Source: JOPF133 sp052144935
GTDB taxonomy: Bacteria; Acidobacteriota; Terriglobia; Bryobacterales; Bryobacteraceae
Assembly: GCA_052144935.1 (NCBI GenBank)
Contig: JBKQPR010000124.1
Span: forward strand, 1 to 64,000
Direction of reading: 5' to 3'
DNA: 64,000 nucleotides
Positions within the stretch are counted from its first letter, which is position 1; every line of letters starts with the position of its first letter. This document shows, piece after piece, positions 18,204 to 27,822 of this stretch. A model generated the notes under the pieces. It saw only the letters and a program-made list of their open reading frames with translations, did no database searches and had not been told where the DNA came from. Both the position numbers and the translations under genes were made by a program.

Positions 18204-18395
18204 ATCCTGTCCTGTTGTTCTTATCGGCGGATTGGCGCGCGGGGATTAGAGTAAACCGCCGGTATACTGAAAAAATCCTATTCTGCCGTTCTGCGGCGCC
18301 TTACTCCGCCGCTGTCTGGCATCCCAGCCCGCTGGGCTAGCCGACAACCCTCCAGCCAGGCCAAACGGAGCGTCAGGGTGTCTATAATCAGGCCT

Positions 18396-19496
18396 ATGCA
18401 AACCCGAGGCCAATTCCGTGCCGTCACCGTGGGGTGGTTTGGAAGTCTGGCGTGGCTGGCCAGTCTCACCGCGCCGGGCGCGCAGGCGCAATTTGCCAAA
18501 CCGCCGGAAGCTTATTCGGTGACCGAAGTCAGCGCCATGATGGGCCCCAGCATGGCCATGAAGATCGATCGGGATGGCGCCCAGGTGGTAGTCGAATCGA
18601 CCTTGGCGCCGCCAGCGGGGGGTTCGCCTGCGCCGGCGTCCCACACGCGAACCTACTACGACCTCCGGAATCACAAGAACTATACCCTGGATCTGGGCAA
18701 TCCTTCGGCGGTTTGCAGCCGCGGGGATTTTTCCGGCGACTGGGGCGATCCGTTTGAAATGTCAGCCGGGCTGATGAAGGAATTGGCTCCCCAAAATCCG
18801 CGGCAGACCGGCTCGGAGACCGTCAATGGCTTCGCCACCAAAGTGATGGAGACCGCCGCGGGCCCCGACAAGGCCAAGGTTTGGATAGATAAGACCTCCG
18901 GCCTGGTGGTCAAGGCCCAGGTGGGTACCCAGACCGTGGTCGAGATCAAACGGCTCAGCCTGGCCAAGCCGGCGGCGGCCCTTTTCGCGCTGCCGGCGAA
19001 GTGCGGCGCCGGGCCGCCCACGGAAGCCGAACGGATCGCCGCGGAAACCGGCGGTAACGCGGGCGACTTCGCCAACGCGATGATGACGGGTGGATCGCGC
19101 AATCCGTGCTCGGTCTTGCTCCGCGTGGTCCGCGCCGGGACGATGCAACCCATCATCTCCGGATTCCAGGTGGCCATCGACACCACCGTGAACCCGGACC
19201 ATCCGCCCGCTTACTCCACCCGCGAGAGCGCGGACGGGCACGCCACCTTCTCGGGCGGCGCACTGCACGAAGTCACGGCGCAATTGCGGAATGGCGCGCT
19301 TCGCATCGATAACGCCCCGCCGCAATTCCATCTTGAAACCTATTTCGGCACGGCCGGCGACGCCTCCGCGCTGATCTACCGCAACTGCGTTTCGCCGCAG
19401 ACGGTGTTGTTGCTGGTGGTCAAGAATCCCGCCAAGATTACCGACGGCGCCGATTGGCTTTGGGTCAAATCCGGCAAGTTCGCTGCGGGAAACTGA
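18396..19496 (+). CDS. Secreted hypothetical protein
   Basis: 366 residues from the ATG at MQTRGQF; a start at 18378 would add six residues. A signal peptide ends near AQAQ (about residue 31). The first half is a beta-rich domain (VTEVSAMMGPSMAMKI, then TRTYYDLRNHKNYTLDL and VNGFATKVMETAAGPDKAKVWIDKTSGLVVK) resembling outer-membrane lipoprotein-sorting or DUF4412-like folds; the second half contains a carboxypeptidase-regulatory-like beta sandwich (ATFSGGALHEVTAQL). No catalytic motif is seen. It is divergently oriented to the kinase operon. Confidence 0.7.
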   Translation: MQTRGQFRAVTVGWFGSLAWLASLTAPGAQAQFAKPPEAYSVTEVSAMMGPSMAMKIDRDGAQVVVESTLAPPAGGSPAPASHTRTYYDLRNHKNYTLDLGNPSAVCSRGDFSGDWGDPFEMSAGLMKELAPQNPRQTGSETVNGFATKVMETAAGPDKAKVWIDKTSGLVVKAQVGTQTVVEIKRLSLAKPAAALFALPAKCGAGPPTEAERIAAETGGNAGDFANAMMTGGSRNPCSVLLRVVRAGTMQPIISGFQVAIDTTVNPDHPPAYSTRESADGHATFSGGALHEVTAQLRNGALRIDNAPPQFHLETYFGTAGDASALIYRNCVSPQTVLLLVVKNPAKITDGADWLWVKSGKFAAGN

Positions 19497-19536
19497 TCCT
19501 CGGCTTGGCGCGGGCGGGCTTCGCTACCATAGAGGC

Positions 19537-20328
19537 GTGTCTACTCGCCAGCACGCCGGCCCCGGAGCCGGAACCGGAACCGGACCCGTCCCTCCGGAGG
19601 TTCCCGAACCCTCGCTCGCAGAGCGCGCCCGCACACTCGTTTCCATCGCCCGCATCGGCGCCCTCTCTACGCATTCGCGGAAGTGCGCCGGCTTTCCGTT
19701 TGGCTCCGTGATGCCGTATGCGGCCGACGGCCTCGGACGCCCGGTCCTTTTCATCAGCAGCATGGCCATGCACACGCAGAATCTGCACCAGGACCCACGC
19801 GCCAGCCTGCTGATTACGCAACCGGATTCCTCCGGCGACCCCTTGGGGGCTGCCCGAGTCACCCTCCTGGGCGCTACCGCGGAAGTGCCGGCGGAGGAGG
19901 CTCGCGACCTGTATCTTTCGCGCTATGAGAACGCCAGGTATTGGCAGGAGTACACCGACTTCGCGTATCACCGGCTGGAGGTGTCGAGCGTTTACTTCAT
20001 CGGCGGTTTCGGTGTAATGGGGTGGGTGCCGGCTGAGGAATACGCCCACGCCCGGCCCGATCCTCTGGCCGAAACGGCCCAGGAAATCATCCGGCACATG
20101 AATGCCGATCATCCGGATGCCCTGCTTCTGATCGCCCGCCGGTTTGCGGACGAAGCCGCCGCCGAGGCTTCCATGACGGCCGTCGACCGCCTCGGATTCC
20201 ATCTTCGGCTCAAGACCGGCGACAGAGTTCATGGGCGCCGCGTAGCTTTTCCGCGGGAAGTTGGGAATAAGGACGAAGCCAGGGCGGTCCTGGTGGAGAT
20301 GGTCCGGGAAGCTCGATCCTCCGATTGA
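19537..20328 (+). CDS. HugZ-like flavin/haem protein (PNPOx fold plus DUF2470)
   Basis: 263 residues from a GTG start. Residues about 25-165 form a split-barrel pyridoxamine-5'-phosphate-oxidase-like domain (ARTLVSIARIGALSTHS, FPFGSVMPYA, LFISSMAMHTQNL). Residues about 180-260 match DUF2470 (EIIRHMNADHPDALLLIARRF), the usual partner domain in haem-degrading or haem-utilisation HugZ proteins. The N-terminus GAGTGTGPVPPE comes from a GGAACC hexamer run. The gene stands alone; a 12-bp minisatellite follows its stop. Confidence 0.85.
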   Translation: MSTRQHAGPGAGTGTGPVPPEVPEPSLAERARTLVSIARIGALSTHSRKCAGFPFGSVMPYAADGLGRPVLFISSMAMHTQNLHQDPRASLLITQPDSSGDPLGAARVTLLGATAEVPAEEARDLYLSRYENARYWQEYTDFAYHRLEVSSVYFIGGFGVMGWVPAEEYAHARPDPLAETAQEIIRHMNADHPDALLLIARRFADEAAAEASMTAVDRLGFHLRLKTGDRVHGRRVAFPREVGNKDEARAVLVEMVREARSSD

Positions 20329-20360
20329 CTAAGGAGCGCTTTCCGGCGAAAGTTGCCGGC

Positions 20361-20540
20361 CAGGTCTGGCTCCAGGTCTGGCTCCAGGTCTGGCTCCAGG
20401 TCTGGCTCCAGGTCTGGCTCCAGGTCTGGCTCCGGGTCTGGCTCCAGGTCTCTGGCTCCAGGTCTGGCTCCAGGTCTCTGGCTCCAGGTCTGGCTCCAGG
20501 TCTCTGGCTCCAGGTCTGGCTCCAGGTCTGGCTCCAGGCC
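20361..20540. repeat. 12/14-bp minisatellite
   Basis: About 14 units of CAGGTCTGGCTC. Most are 12 bases; at least three in the second half are 14 bases through a duplicated TC (CAGGTCTCTGGCTC), giving an alternating 14-12 pattern near 20450-20520. It lies between the HugZ-like gene and the S41 protease gene. Because 12 is a multiple of three it reads open on the minus strand as a Trp-Ser-Gln or Leu-Glu-Pro repeat, but that reading lacks any gene-like context. Confidence 0.95.
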
Positions 20541-20751
20541 CAGTGGGGCGTCCGCGGCGGTGTCAACCCGGCGCGGCGCTCGGTAGCTTTCCGTGCGCAT
20601 TTCCGCCGCCCCGCTCCAAGGCTCGAAAAAGTGCCTCGACAAAACGATCCCCACCTGGGGTACTCTGGTAGAAGGCGGGATTTGCAGATTATGATGGGCC
20701 CAAGGGAAGGGATGTCCGATCCGGATCGACCGCCTCAGCCCGGTTAAGTTC

Positions 20752-22341
20752 ATGAAAATCAGAAATACGGCTTTCGCCGCTTTAATTGTTGCCGCGTCGG
20801 TATTGCTGGCGCCGGTTTACGGTCCCGGGATCCGCGCCCGCGCGGCTTCCTCCACCACGGGAGACGATCTGGACCGCGAAGTGCGCACGGTGATGGATGC
20901 CTATACACTGGTCGAGAAGAATTTCGCCGATCCCGTGAGCACCGAAAACGCCTTCTACCGCGGGGTGATTCCGGGGATGCTCCTGACCCTCGACCCGCAC
21001 TCGACCTTCCATGATCCGGACGACTACAAGGAGATGCAGCGGAAAATGCGCGCGCAGTATTTCGGCGTGGGCATGCAGATCTCCATGGACGGTCCCAAAA
21101 CCGTGGTGATGGAGCCGTTCGTGGGGTCGCCCGGATGGAAGGCCGGCCTGCGCCGCGGCGACACCATCGCCAAGGTGGACGGGCACGATTGTGCGACCCT
21201 CAATTCGGGCCAGGTGGCGGATATGCTGCGGGGGCCGAAAGATACCCAGGTGACCATTACGGTGGAGCGGAAAGGCTCCGAGCCGATTACCGTGACAGTG
21301 ACTCGCGGCGGGATAGAAACCAGCGTCGTGAACACCTTCTGGGTGAAGCCCGGGATCGCCTTCGTGAATGTGGAGACCTTCGAGGCGTCCAACGTCTCGC
21401 GGGATGTGGAAGCCGGGCTGCGCAAGCTGGGCGAGGAGCACGTGGATGGGCTGATCCTGGATTTGCGCAACAACCCGGGCGGCCTGGTTCCCGAAGCCGT
21501 GGCCCTGGCGGGGCGCTTCTTGCGCAATCAGCAGATCGTGCTGTCGCAGCGCGGCCGGGCCGAAGACGAGCAGACCTACCGCGCCAAAGCGCAGCCGCTG
21601 GCGCAGAAGTATCCCATGGTGGTGCTGGTGAATGGCGGATCGGCCTCGGCTTCGGAGATCGTCTCCGGCGCGTTGCAGGACCACGACCGGGCCTGGCTGC
21701 TGGGTGAGACCACCTTCGGCAAGGGCCTGGTGCAGGCGCAGTTTCCGCTGACCGGGGGCGGGGCGCTGCTGCTCACCATCGCGCATTACTACACCCCCAG
21801 CGGACGGCTGATTCAGCGCGACTACACCCACCAGTCTTTCTGGGACTATTACTCTCACCACGACACCACCACGCAGGATCCGCAGGATGTGAAGGCCACC
21901 GACAGCGGCCGCAAGGTATTCGGCGGCGGCGGCATCACTCCCGACGAGAAATACGCCACCGTGAAGCGCAATATTTTCCAGGCGCGCACCGAAGCGAGGG
22001 CCGGCTTCCCCAACACGCTTTACCGCTTCGGCAACGAGTTTTTCGCCGGGCGGAAAACGGACCTGCCGGTCACCTGGCAGGCGGATAACGATGTACTCGA
22101 CCGGTACAAGGCGTATTTGAAGACCCAGAACATGCCCTTCACGGACGAGGAATTCAACGCCAACCGCGACTGGATTCGCGGCGAATTGCGCTGGGAGTTC
22201 CTGTTCCGCTGCTTCGACCGCGCGACCGCCAACCAGGCTCACTGGCAGAGCGATCCGGAGGTGCAGAAGGCCATCGAGAGCATGCCCAAGGCCGAGGCTT
22301 TGTTGAAGGAAGCTCAAAAGACCTACGCCATGCGGCGATAA
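20752..22341 (+). CDS. S41 family C-terminal processing peptidase
   Basis: 529 residues. An N-terminal signal or anchor (MKIRNTAFAALIVAASVLLA) is followed by a helical domain, a PDZ domain (about 100-190; VGMQISMDG, GLRRGDTIAKVDG), and the protease core with LILDLRNNPGGL, the nucleophile region NGGSASASEIVSGAL and the general-base lysine in TTFGKGLVQ. Ctp proteases use a Ser-Lys dyad to clip C-termini of envelope proteins. The about 130-residue C-terminal extension after the core (from about 400) is longer than in minimal CtpA and holds no motif I recognise. Periplasmic location expected. Confidence 0.92.
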   Translation: MKIRNTAFAALIVAASVLLAPVYGPGIRARAASSTTGDDLDREVRTVMDAYTLVEKNFADPVSTENAFYRGVIPGMLLTLDPHSTFHDPDDYKEMQRKMRAQYFGVGMQISMDGPKTVVMEPFVGSPGWKAGLRRGDTIAKVDGHDCATLNSGQVADMLRGPKDTQVTITVERKGSEPITVTVTRGGIETSVVNTFWVKPGIAFVNVETFEASNVSRDVEAGLRKLGEEHVDGLILDLRNNPGGLVPEAVALAGRFLRNQQIVLSQRGRAEDEQTYRAKAQPLAQKYPMVVLVNGGSASASEIVSGALQDHDRAWLLGETTFGKGLVQAQFPLTGGGALLLTIAHYYTPSGRLIQRDYTHQSFWDYYSHHDTTTQDPQDVKATDSGRKVFGGGGITPDEKYATVKRNIFQARTEARAGFPNTLYRFGNEFFAGRKTDLPVTWQADNDVLDRYKAYLKTQNMPFTDEEFNANRDWIRGELRWEFLFRCFDRATANQAHWQSDPEVQKAIESMPKAEALLKEAQKTYAMRR

Positions 22342-22472
22342 GGTTGACCGGGCCGCAGTGCCCAAAAGCGTCCAGGACGGCGCCGTCCACCGATGAGATC
22401 GCCATAACGGCGTGGCGCGGCGAAGACATCTCCGCATACTTCATCGACAAATGATCCAGCTTTGGATCGGGT

Positions 22473-22877
22473 TCATCCCTTGCGCTCCGGGTGCGAGGAG
22501 AGGCTCAGGATGTTCCCGTCGGGGTCCTTGAACCACGCCACCTTGGCGCCGCCGGGCGCGGTCCAGACGCCCAGCTCGTCCTGCGCGAGCTGCGGGTAGC
22601 GCTCGAAACGGACCCCGGCCTGTTCCAGGTCGCGCACCGCCGCGGCGACATCCGGTACCTCCCACCCCAGCACCGTTCCTTGGACCGGCGGGCGCTCCTT
22701 GCCCATGCCGAGGCGCAGCATGATGCCATTGGCCTCAAACACCAGCGCGAAAGGCGGCTCTTCGCTCAGCAGGCGCAAGCCCAGCGTGTCGCGGTAGAAC
22801 TCCTTCGCGCGGGCGACATCGACGATGGTCAGGAATCCGATAATGTTGTAGCGGGCCAGCCCCGAGTGCGTAGACAT
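22473..22877 (-). CDS. VOC-superfamily (glyoxalase-like) protein
   Basis: 134 residues from the ATG at 22877; two further residues upstream ATGs give longer variants. The fold is a paired beta-alpha-beta-beta-beta module: IIGFLTIVDVARAKEFYRDTLGL at the start and APGGAKVAWFKDPDGNILSL at the end. These are the standard VOC motifs, with a possible metal-binding glutamate in the first module (VFEANG). Members include dioxygenases, isomerases and resistance proteins; the reaction cannot be told. It is convergent with the S41 gene and divergent from the AraC locus. Confidence 0.87.
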   Translation of the reverse strand: MSTHSGLARYNIIGFLTIVDVARAKEFYRDTLGLRLLSEEPPFALVFEANGIMLRLGMGKERPPVQGTVLGWEVPDVAAAVRDLEQAGVRFERYPQLAQDELGVWTAPGGAKVAWFKDPDGNILSLSSHPERKG

Positions 22878-22934
22878 GCGCCTATCATGCGCCAAATCCG
22901 GCCTTGTCGCAAGACTGCCATTACGTCATAATAT

Positions 22935-23730
22935 ATGGCTATTGCGACATACGGGGTTTTGACGGAATTCGATCCGAAGTGCGGTGTTTCCATCGCCACC
23001 CTGGCCTACGAGTACCCGCCCGGGTTTCTGGTCCCGGAACACGCGCACGGGGCGGACCAGTTGATCTACGCGATCGGCCGGGGTGATGGAGGTATCGGCG
23101 GACCAGGGCGTCTGGCTGATTCCGCCGCACTTTGCGCTATGGATTCCCGCACGAACCCGCCACGGGATTCGCATGCCGGGAGCCGTTTCCATGCGCACGC
23201 TCTACGTGCGGCCCGGGCTGGCCAAGCCGGCGCCGGGGTGCGCGGTGATCCACGTCAGCCCGCTGCTTCGCGAACTGATCCTCGAGGCGGTGCGCATCGG
23301 ACGCCTTCGCACGCGGAACCATCACGAGTGCGCGCTCCGCGACCTGCTGATCCTGCATATTGAGAATGCCTCGCTCATGCCGGCCGGCGTGAATCTGCCG
23401 CGAGACCCGAGGGCCCGCGCCGTGGCGGAGAGCGTATTGAGAGACGTGGGCCGGACGCAGACGTCGGCGGCGCTGTGTGCGGCGGCGGGCGCGAGCGTCC
23501 GGACCATCGAGCGAAAATTCCGCCGGGAGGTTGGCTCGGATTTTGAAACGTGGCGCCGCCAGGTACGCCTGATGAAAGCGCTGGAGCTGCTGGTTTCGGG
23601 CCAGTCTGTCAAGGAAGTGGCCTTCCGAATCGGCTATCGCCAGCCGAGCGCCTTTGTGGAGATGTTCCGCCGCACCTTGGGGACCACGCCGAAAGCCTGG
23701 ATCGCGGCGCTCGAGAAATTGGGTAAATGA
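22935..23730 (+). pseudogene. AraC-family regulator broken by a one-base frameshift
   Basis: The first frame encodes the cupin sensor part (MAIATYGVLTEF, EYPPGFLVPEHAHGADQLIYA). The homologous continuation, MEVSADQGVWLIPPHFALWIPART, is in another frame from about 23083 and runs to the stop at 23730 through two helix-turn-helix units (AAGASVRTIERKFRREVG and VKEVAFRIGYRQPSAFVEMFRR). Dropping one base in CGGCCGGGG near 23076-23082 would restore a continuous protein of about 264 residues. The downstream frame alone retains the full DNA-binding domain, so a truncated product is conceivable. Either a recent mutation or an assembly error. Confidence 0.85.
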
Positions 23731-24241
23731 CGGGGGCGGCGGAACCCGGGGTCCCCTGGCCGAGGCCCCCTCGTAGGCATCAAATAAGGCCGTTCGCGAA
23801 GATGACCCGGGTGTTGGGCGATCCAGTTTCGCGGCCTGCTTCTTGGGTGCAAGTTCCCAGAACCCGACCTCTGGACCGCGCCGACTCGACCAAATCAGGT
23901 CGAATCCAATCAAGCCTGTTTAAATCAGCACGATACAGGCCATGCAGATTTCCAGCGAAATCACCTCGTGCATTCGACCCACGCCAATGGGCGTTGGGAC
24001 TTCTTGACCCCAGTTCGTTCCCCGCCGATCAGCACACACGAAGCCAGGATCCGCCAACGAAGTCCGCAAACGGCCTCCACCTGTTGGGATGGGACTACTG
24101 GGGAGTTCTCTTTCCACCAACCGGCCCAAAAAATCTGTAAGATTTATGATACGGTTCGCGCGGTATTCTTGTTATCTGGAATGAGCGGTCGCAAAGCAGC
24201 GCTTCGGCGCCGGGATCTGGACCGATAAAGAGGAGGAGAAC
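23731..24241. other. 510-bp spacer with no recognisable gene
   Basis: Base composition is less GC-rich than the neighbours. Short open frames exist on both strands but none has codon usage or motifs that suggest a protein. A small palindrome (TCGACC AAATCA GGTCGA) lies near 23887. The final 15 bases hold a strong AGGAGGAG ribosome site for the next gene. Confidence 0.5.
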
Positions 24242-24964
24242 ATGACTACAACCAAGATTGCACTTTTTGCGGGCGCCGCAGTGATCGTTGCGGGCGGCCT
24301 GGTGTTGGCAATCAGAATGAATCCGTCAATTTCAACCAACGATGGACACGGCGCCATCGCCGCCCCTGTGGGGGTTGCGCCAGTAAAGCAAGCCGGTCAA
24401 CTGGACCAAGTTAACCCTTTCACCCACGTAGCATCAATCCCTGCAACCGTGGATCCGTCGACGATCCGATTTGAAAAGCTCAGGATGGTCGAACTGGCTT
24501 CCAAAACGAAAACCACTACCGACGCTCAGGATTGTAAGGATCGGCAGTTCCGCGATCCCGACGGCTCGAATTGCCAGACTACCACCGTCGTAGAACGCGT
24601 CAAAGCCCTCGCGGCAACGTATTCCTTCAACGGACCCGCGGTTTCCTTAGGCGAAGCCACTCCCGGCCGCGATACTTTCTCTGTGTATTTCCGCCCGGAA
24701 GAGGTAGATGTCGATGGCCCAGTCCAGAAACTGAAGCGCGATCAAGCCGCGTCATTCTTCCAAATGAGCACTTACCGTGCAATGGTCGAGCAAAAGGTCA
24801 TCGACAAAGAGCATTCGCACTTTTGTGAAGGCAACTATGTCGATGGCAGTTGGGTGCGCAAAGATCCAAAGTGCCAGGATCAGGTGCAGTATACCAACCA
24901 AACCTTGCCCTCGCCGTATCTGACGGTGCAGGTCGATTTGCGGCAACCGGCCGCTACTAAGTAA
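24242..24964 (+). CDS. Hypothetical secreted or anchored protein
   Basis: 240 residues behind a strong AGGAGGAGA ribosome site. An N-terminal hydrophobic segment (IALFAGAAVIVAGGLVLAI) is either a signal anchor or an uncleaved signal peptide. The body is polar with paired cysteines (DAQDCKDRQFRDPDGSNCQT, HFCEGNYVDGSWVRKDPKCQD) that could form disulphides or bind metal. No domain recognised. Base composition is lower in GC than adjacent genes and it is flanked by spacers without genes, so it may be an acquired singleton. Confidence 0.7.
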   Translation: MTTTKIALFAGAAVIVAGGLVLAIRMNPSISTNDGHGAIAAPVGVAPVKQAGQLDQVNPFTHVASIPATVDPSTIRFEKLRMVELASKTKTTTDAQDCKDRQFRDPDGSNCQTTTVVERVKALAATYSFNGPAVSLGEATPGRDTFSVYFRPEEVDVDGPVQKLKRDQAASFFQMSTYRAMVEQKVIDKEHSHFCEGNYVDGSWVRKDPKCQDQVQYTNQTLPSPYLTVQVDLRQPAATK

Positions 24965-25121
24965 GACTAACGCAGCCAGAGTTCGATACGTGACCGTCTG
25001 GCCAAAAAGTGAACCGGGGCAATTGATTCGAGGGGCCCTTCCAATAAGGGCGGGCCCATCGGTTCATGCCCGCGCTGGAGCCATGGATGGTTTCTGAAGT
25101 TGCGCGAACCGGCAGTTCTAT

Positions 25122-26180
25122 CTAAGCTTTTTTCGGCCCGCTAACCCCTCCCAGCACATCGCACACCTCCCTCGCTGACGGCCGGTCCCCCGGGCGCCGG
25201 TCCAGCATCCGCAAGATCAGCCGATCCGCTTCCTGGGGGACACCTTTCCGCAATGAACCAATCGCCGCCACGGGCCGGCATTCAATCGCCTCAAACACAT
25301 CCAGCAGTGTTTCCCCTGCAAACGGATGTTGCCCTGCTGTCAACTCGTATAAGAAAGCCCCCAGCGAAAACACGTCGGACGCACTGGTGGCGGTCTCCCC
25401 CCGAAGAATCTCCGGCGGCATGTACAGCAGCGTTCCGGAAAGCGTGCCCGATATGGTTCCTGACGCGCCCATCGAACTCCGTTCAGGCCCCACTGCTCCG
25501 CCATCCCGCGCGAGACCGAAATCCAGGATCTTCACTACCCCGTCTTTGCGTAGCATGATGTTCTCCGGCTTCATATCGCGATGCAGGATTCCCGCCGCGT
25601 GCGCGGCAGACAAAGCTCGCGCGGCTTGCCCACCCCAATCCATCGCCTGCGCGATCTCCGCCCGGCCCGCGTCCATGATGACTCGAAATGTAGAACCGTC
25701 GACCCACTCCATCGCGATGAACAATCCCGCCGGAGATTCTCCGGATTCGTACACCGTGACGATATTGGGGTGGCATAACGCCGAGGCAGCCCGCGCTTCT
25801 GTCTCGAAGCGGTCCACCGCCTGCGCGCTAACGGTCAGGTGGCGGCGCAGGATCTTCAGTGCGACTGGCCTTCCCTCGCGGTCACGAGCCAGATAGACTT
25901 CGCCCATCCCGCCAATGCTGATCAGCGATTCGACCTCGTAACCCGCCACGCATTGACCCGGCGCGAGCCCACTAGGTTGACCATCCAGCAGGTCGGCCGC
26001 GACGTGGGTGGGTGGTGCCGCCAGAAGCCCAGCGTTGGAATCCGCCTCCAATAGGGATTCGACTTCCTCCCGCAGTGCTGGGCTGGCGCGAGCGAGCAAC
26101 GCGTTGCGCTCGCCCGCCGGCAACTCCAGCGCTTCGTGATATAGGCGCTCGATCTCCTCCCATGGAGCCGGTGGGTTCAT
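25122..26180 (-). CDS. Soluble Ser/Thr protein kinase
   Basis: 352 residues. The N-terminal 70 residues (WEEIERLYHEALELPAGERNALL, LREEVESLLEAD) form the helical segment typical of acidobacterial kinases paired with ECF sigma factors. The Hanks-type kinase domain follows: SIGGMGEVYLA glycine loop, VALKIL lysine, HRDMKPENIM catalytic loop, DFGLA, and MPPE in the activation segment. The protein ends just after the kinase domain and has no transmembrane helix or extracellular sensor. Its ATG overlaps the sigma gene's stop (26177-26180), so the two are made together. Confidence 0.93.
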   Translation of the reverse strand: MNPPAPWEEIERLYHEALELPAGERNALLARASPALREEVESLLEADSNAGLLAAPPTHVAADLLDGQPSGLAPGQCVAGYEVESLISIGGMGEVYLARDREGRPVALKILRRHLTVSAQAVDRFETEARAASALCHPNIVTVYESGESPAGLFIAMEWVDGSTFRVIMDAGRAEIAQAMDWGGQAARALSAAHAAGILHRDMKPENIMLRKDGVVKILDFGLARDGGAVGPERSSMGASGTISGTLSGTLLYMPPEILRGETATSASDVFSLGAFLYELTAGQHPFAGETLLDVFEAIECRPVAAIGSLRKGVPQEADRLILRMLDRRPGDRPSAREVCDVLGGVSGPKKA

Positions 26181-26809
26181 GACGATTCGCGATTCATCTC
26201 GCGGATCAACCAGCTCCGCGCTAACCGCCAGTCGCGATTCACCGTAGCGACGGAAACCCCCATCGCCTCGGCCGTCTCCTCGACGCTGAGGCCCCCGAAA
26301 TAGCGCATCTCCACCACCATGCTTTTGCGCGGGTCGACGGCGTGGAGAGCTTCGAGCGCCTCATGCAGCGCCACAATCTCAGCGGCCTCCTGACGGACTG
26401 CCGGTTGGACATCGTCAAGCGAGACATTGGCCAGGCCGCGGCCGCGCTTGTCAGAAAGGCGGCTCTTTGCGTGGTTGACCAAAATCTGGCGCATAGCCTT
26501 ACAGGCCACCGCGAAGAAGTGGCACCGATCCTGGAACGAGGCATTTTCAGCATTGGCTAGCTTCAGGTACGCCTCGTTGATCAGCGCCGTGGGTTGGAGG
26601 GTGTTATTACGCGGGTGCTGGCTCCAGGCGCGGCGCGCGATACGGTGCAGCTCGACGTAAACCAGAGGCATCAGTCTGTTGAGCGCGCTCTGGTCGCCGC
26701 TGCTCCACTCGGCAAGCAGCTTGGTCACTTCCCCTTGGGGATCCGTCTCCGACACTTTCGAATCGAGTATACAGACCGTAAGTTGCAAATCGATGACGTT
26801 AGCGGCCAA
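26177..26809 (-). CDS. ECF sigma factor, acidobacterial type
   Basis: Up to 210 residues; the true start may be a later GTG (VSETDPQGEV or VTKLLAEW). Region 2 (LNRLMPLVYVELHRIARRAW, LQPTALINEAYLKLA, HFFAVACKAMRQILVNHAK) and region 4 (VVEMRYFGGLSVEETAEAMGVSVATVNRDWRLARSWL) match the ECF subfamily abundant in acidobacteria and planctomycetes, normally next to Ser/Thr kinases. Its 5' end overlaps the PrsW gene by about 11 bases and its stop overlaps the kinase start, placing it fourth in a five-gene operon. Confidence 0.93.
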   Translation of the reverse strand: MAANVIDLQLTVCILDSKVSETDPQGEVTKLLAEWSSGDQSALNRLMPLVYVELHRIARRAWSQHPRNNTLQPTALINEAYLKLANAENASFQDRCHFFAVACKAMRQILVNHAKSRLSDKRGRGLANVSLDDVQPAVRQEAAEIVALHEALEALHAVDPRKSMVVEMRYFGGLSVEETAEAMGVSVATVNRDWRLARSWLIREMNRESS

Positions 26810-27812
26810 AATGGTGCATCTCCCACAGATCGCGTCGAGTTTGCGAGAGGAGCGGCCGGACTGCCAGCATTCCGGTGGGTCCGATGCTCTTCTCCAGATA
26901 CCTCAGTTCCTTGAGGTGACTCTCCAAAGCGGGGTCTGGAGCGACTTCCAGGCCGGCTTCGTGGCGCATGAGATCGCCTTTGGCGCGCGCGCTGAGCTCT
27001 AACGTCAGGTGTAGATAGGTGAGCATGTCGCCGCGCACCTCCGGAGGGAAGGCATCGTTCAAGGACATCAGATAGGCGCCCTGCGGCGTCTCGTTGAATT
27101 CACCGCTGGCGATCATCGCGATCATGTCGATATCCTGGTCGAGCTTGCCACCCAACCACCGGTGCAGGGACCGCTCACTGAAGTAGAATACGACCATGAA
27201 AATCAGCGTAAGCCCGGCTACAGTAGCCGCAGTTGAGCCGGCCGGCGATAGCACGCCTTGGTTGAATAAGGAATGCAGTATCGTCGCCACCGCCAGTCCC
27301 GGTGCGAACTGACGCGCACCGCGCCACTGCCGGCTCTCGGACAGATATACCGAAATGAACGCTCCCATCGCCGCCACACCCCCGTGCATCACGGCTGTGC
27401 CGAAACCGCGCATTAACCAAACGCCGAACCCTCGCCCCTTGAGCACTTCCAGATAAGAAACGTTTTCGACCAGCGCGAATCCAGCGCCTATGGCGAATCC
27501 GCAGATGGCCGAGTCGACCATGAAGGCAACCCGCGCCGTGGCAATCAGGAAAACCCAGAAAGCCCCTTTGGCCAGTTCCTCCACCACGGGCGCCCCAAAA
27601 TGGATGTACCGATCCTGATTTTCGTGGAGTTGTCGAAAAATAACCGAGTTGATTCCGTAGCAAATAACGGCCGCCATCGCGCCCGCCGCGAGTGCCGTCC
27701 CGACCGTCCGCAGCGATACAAGTTTATAGCTGTCCAGCACACGCAACGCGGCCAGGAACATCAGCACCGGCAGCAACGCCAAGGCTACCCGCAGCGCTTC
27801 GTCTATCCACAT
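26799..27812 (-). CDS. PrsW-family intramembrane metalloprotease
   Basis: 337 residues. About eight hydrophobic helices occupy residues 5-215. The PrsW signature is clear: P-V-V-E78-E79-L-A-K, GFAIGAGFALVENVSY with E116, H143 in VMHGG, and H180 in ILHSLFN, all residues expected to bind the zinc in this glutamate protease-type family. A soluble, mostly helical C-terminal domain of about 110 residues follows (DMIAMIASGEFNETPQGAYL...). In Bacillus, PrsW cuts an anti-sigma factor to free an ECF sigma. Here it lies directly before an ECF sigma gene, but no membrane anti-sigma gene is visible. Confidence 0.9.
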   Translation of the reverse strand: MWIDEALRVALALLPVLMFLAALRVLDSYKLVSLRTVGTALAAGAMAAVICYGINSVIFRQLHENQDRYIHFGAPVVEELAKGAFWVFLIATARVAFMVDSAICGFAIGAGFALVENVSYLEVLKGRGFGVWLMRGFGTAVMHGGVAAMGAFISVYLSESRQWRGARQFAPGLAVATILHSLFNQGVLSPAGSTAATVAGLTLIFMVVFYFSERSLHRWLGGKLDQDIDMIAMIASGEFNETPQGAYLMSLNDAFPPEVRGDMLTYLHLTLELSARAKGDLMRHEAGLEVAPDPALESHLKELRYLEKSIGPTGMLAVRPLLSQTRRDLWEMHHFGR

Positions 27813-27822
27813 CGGATTGCCA

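Noticed and set aside
23920..24140. Short frames in the 23.7-24.2 kb spacer as genes or transposase relics
   Set aside because: No motif of any transposase or known family was visible in any frame.
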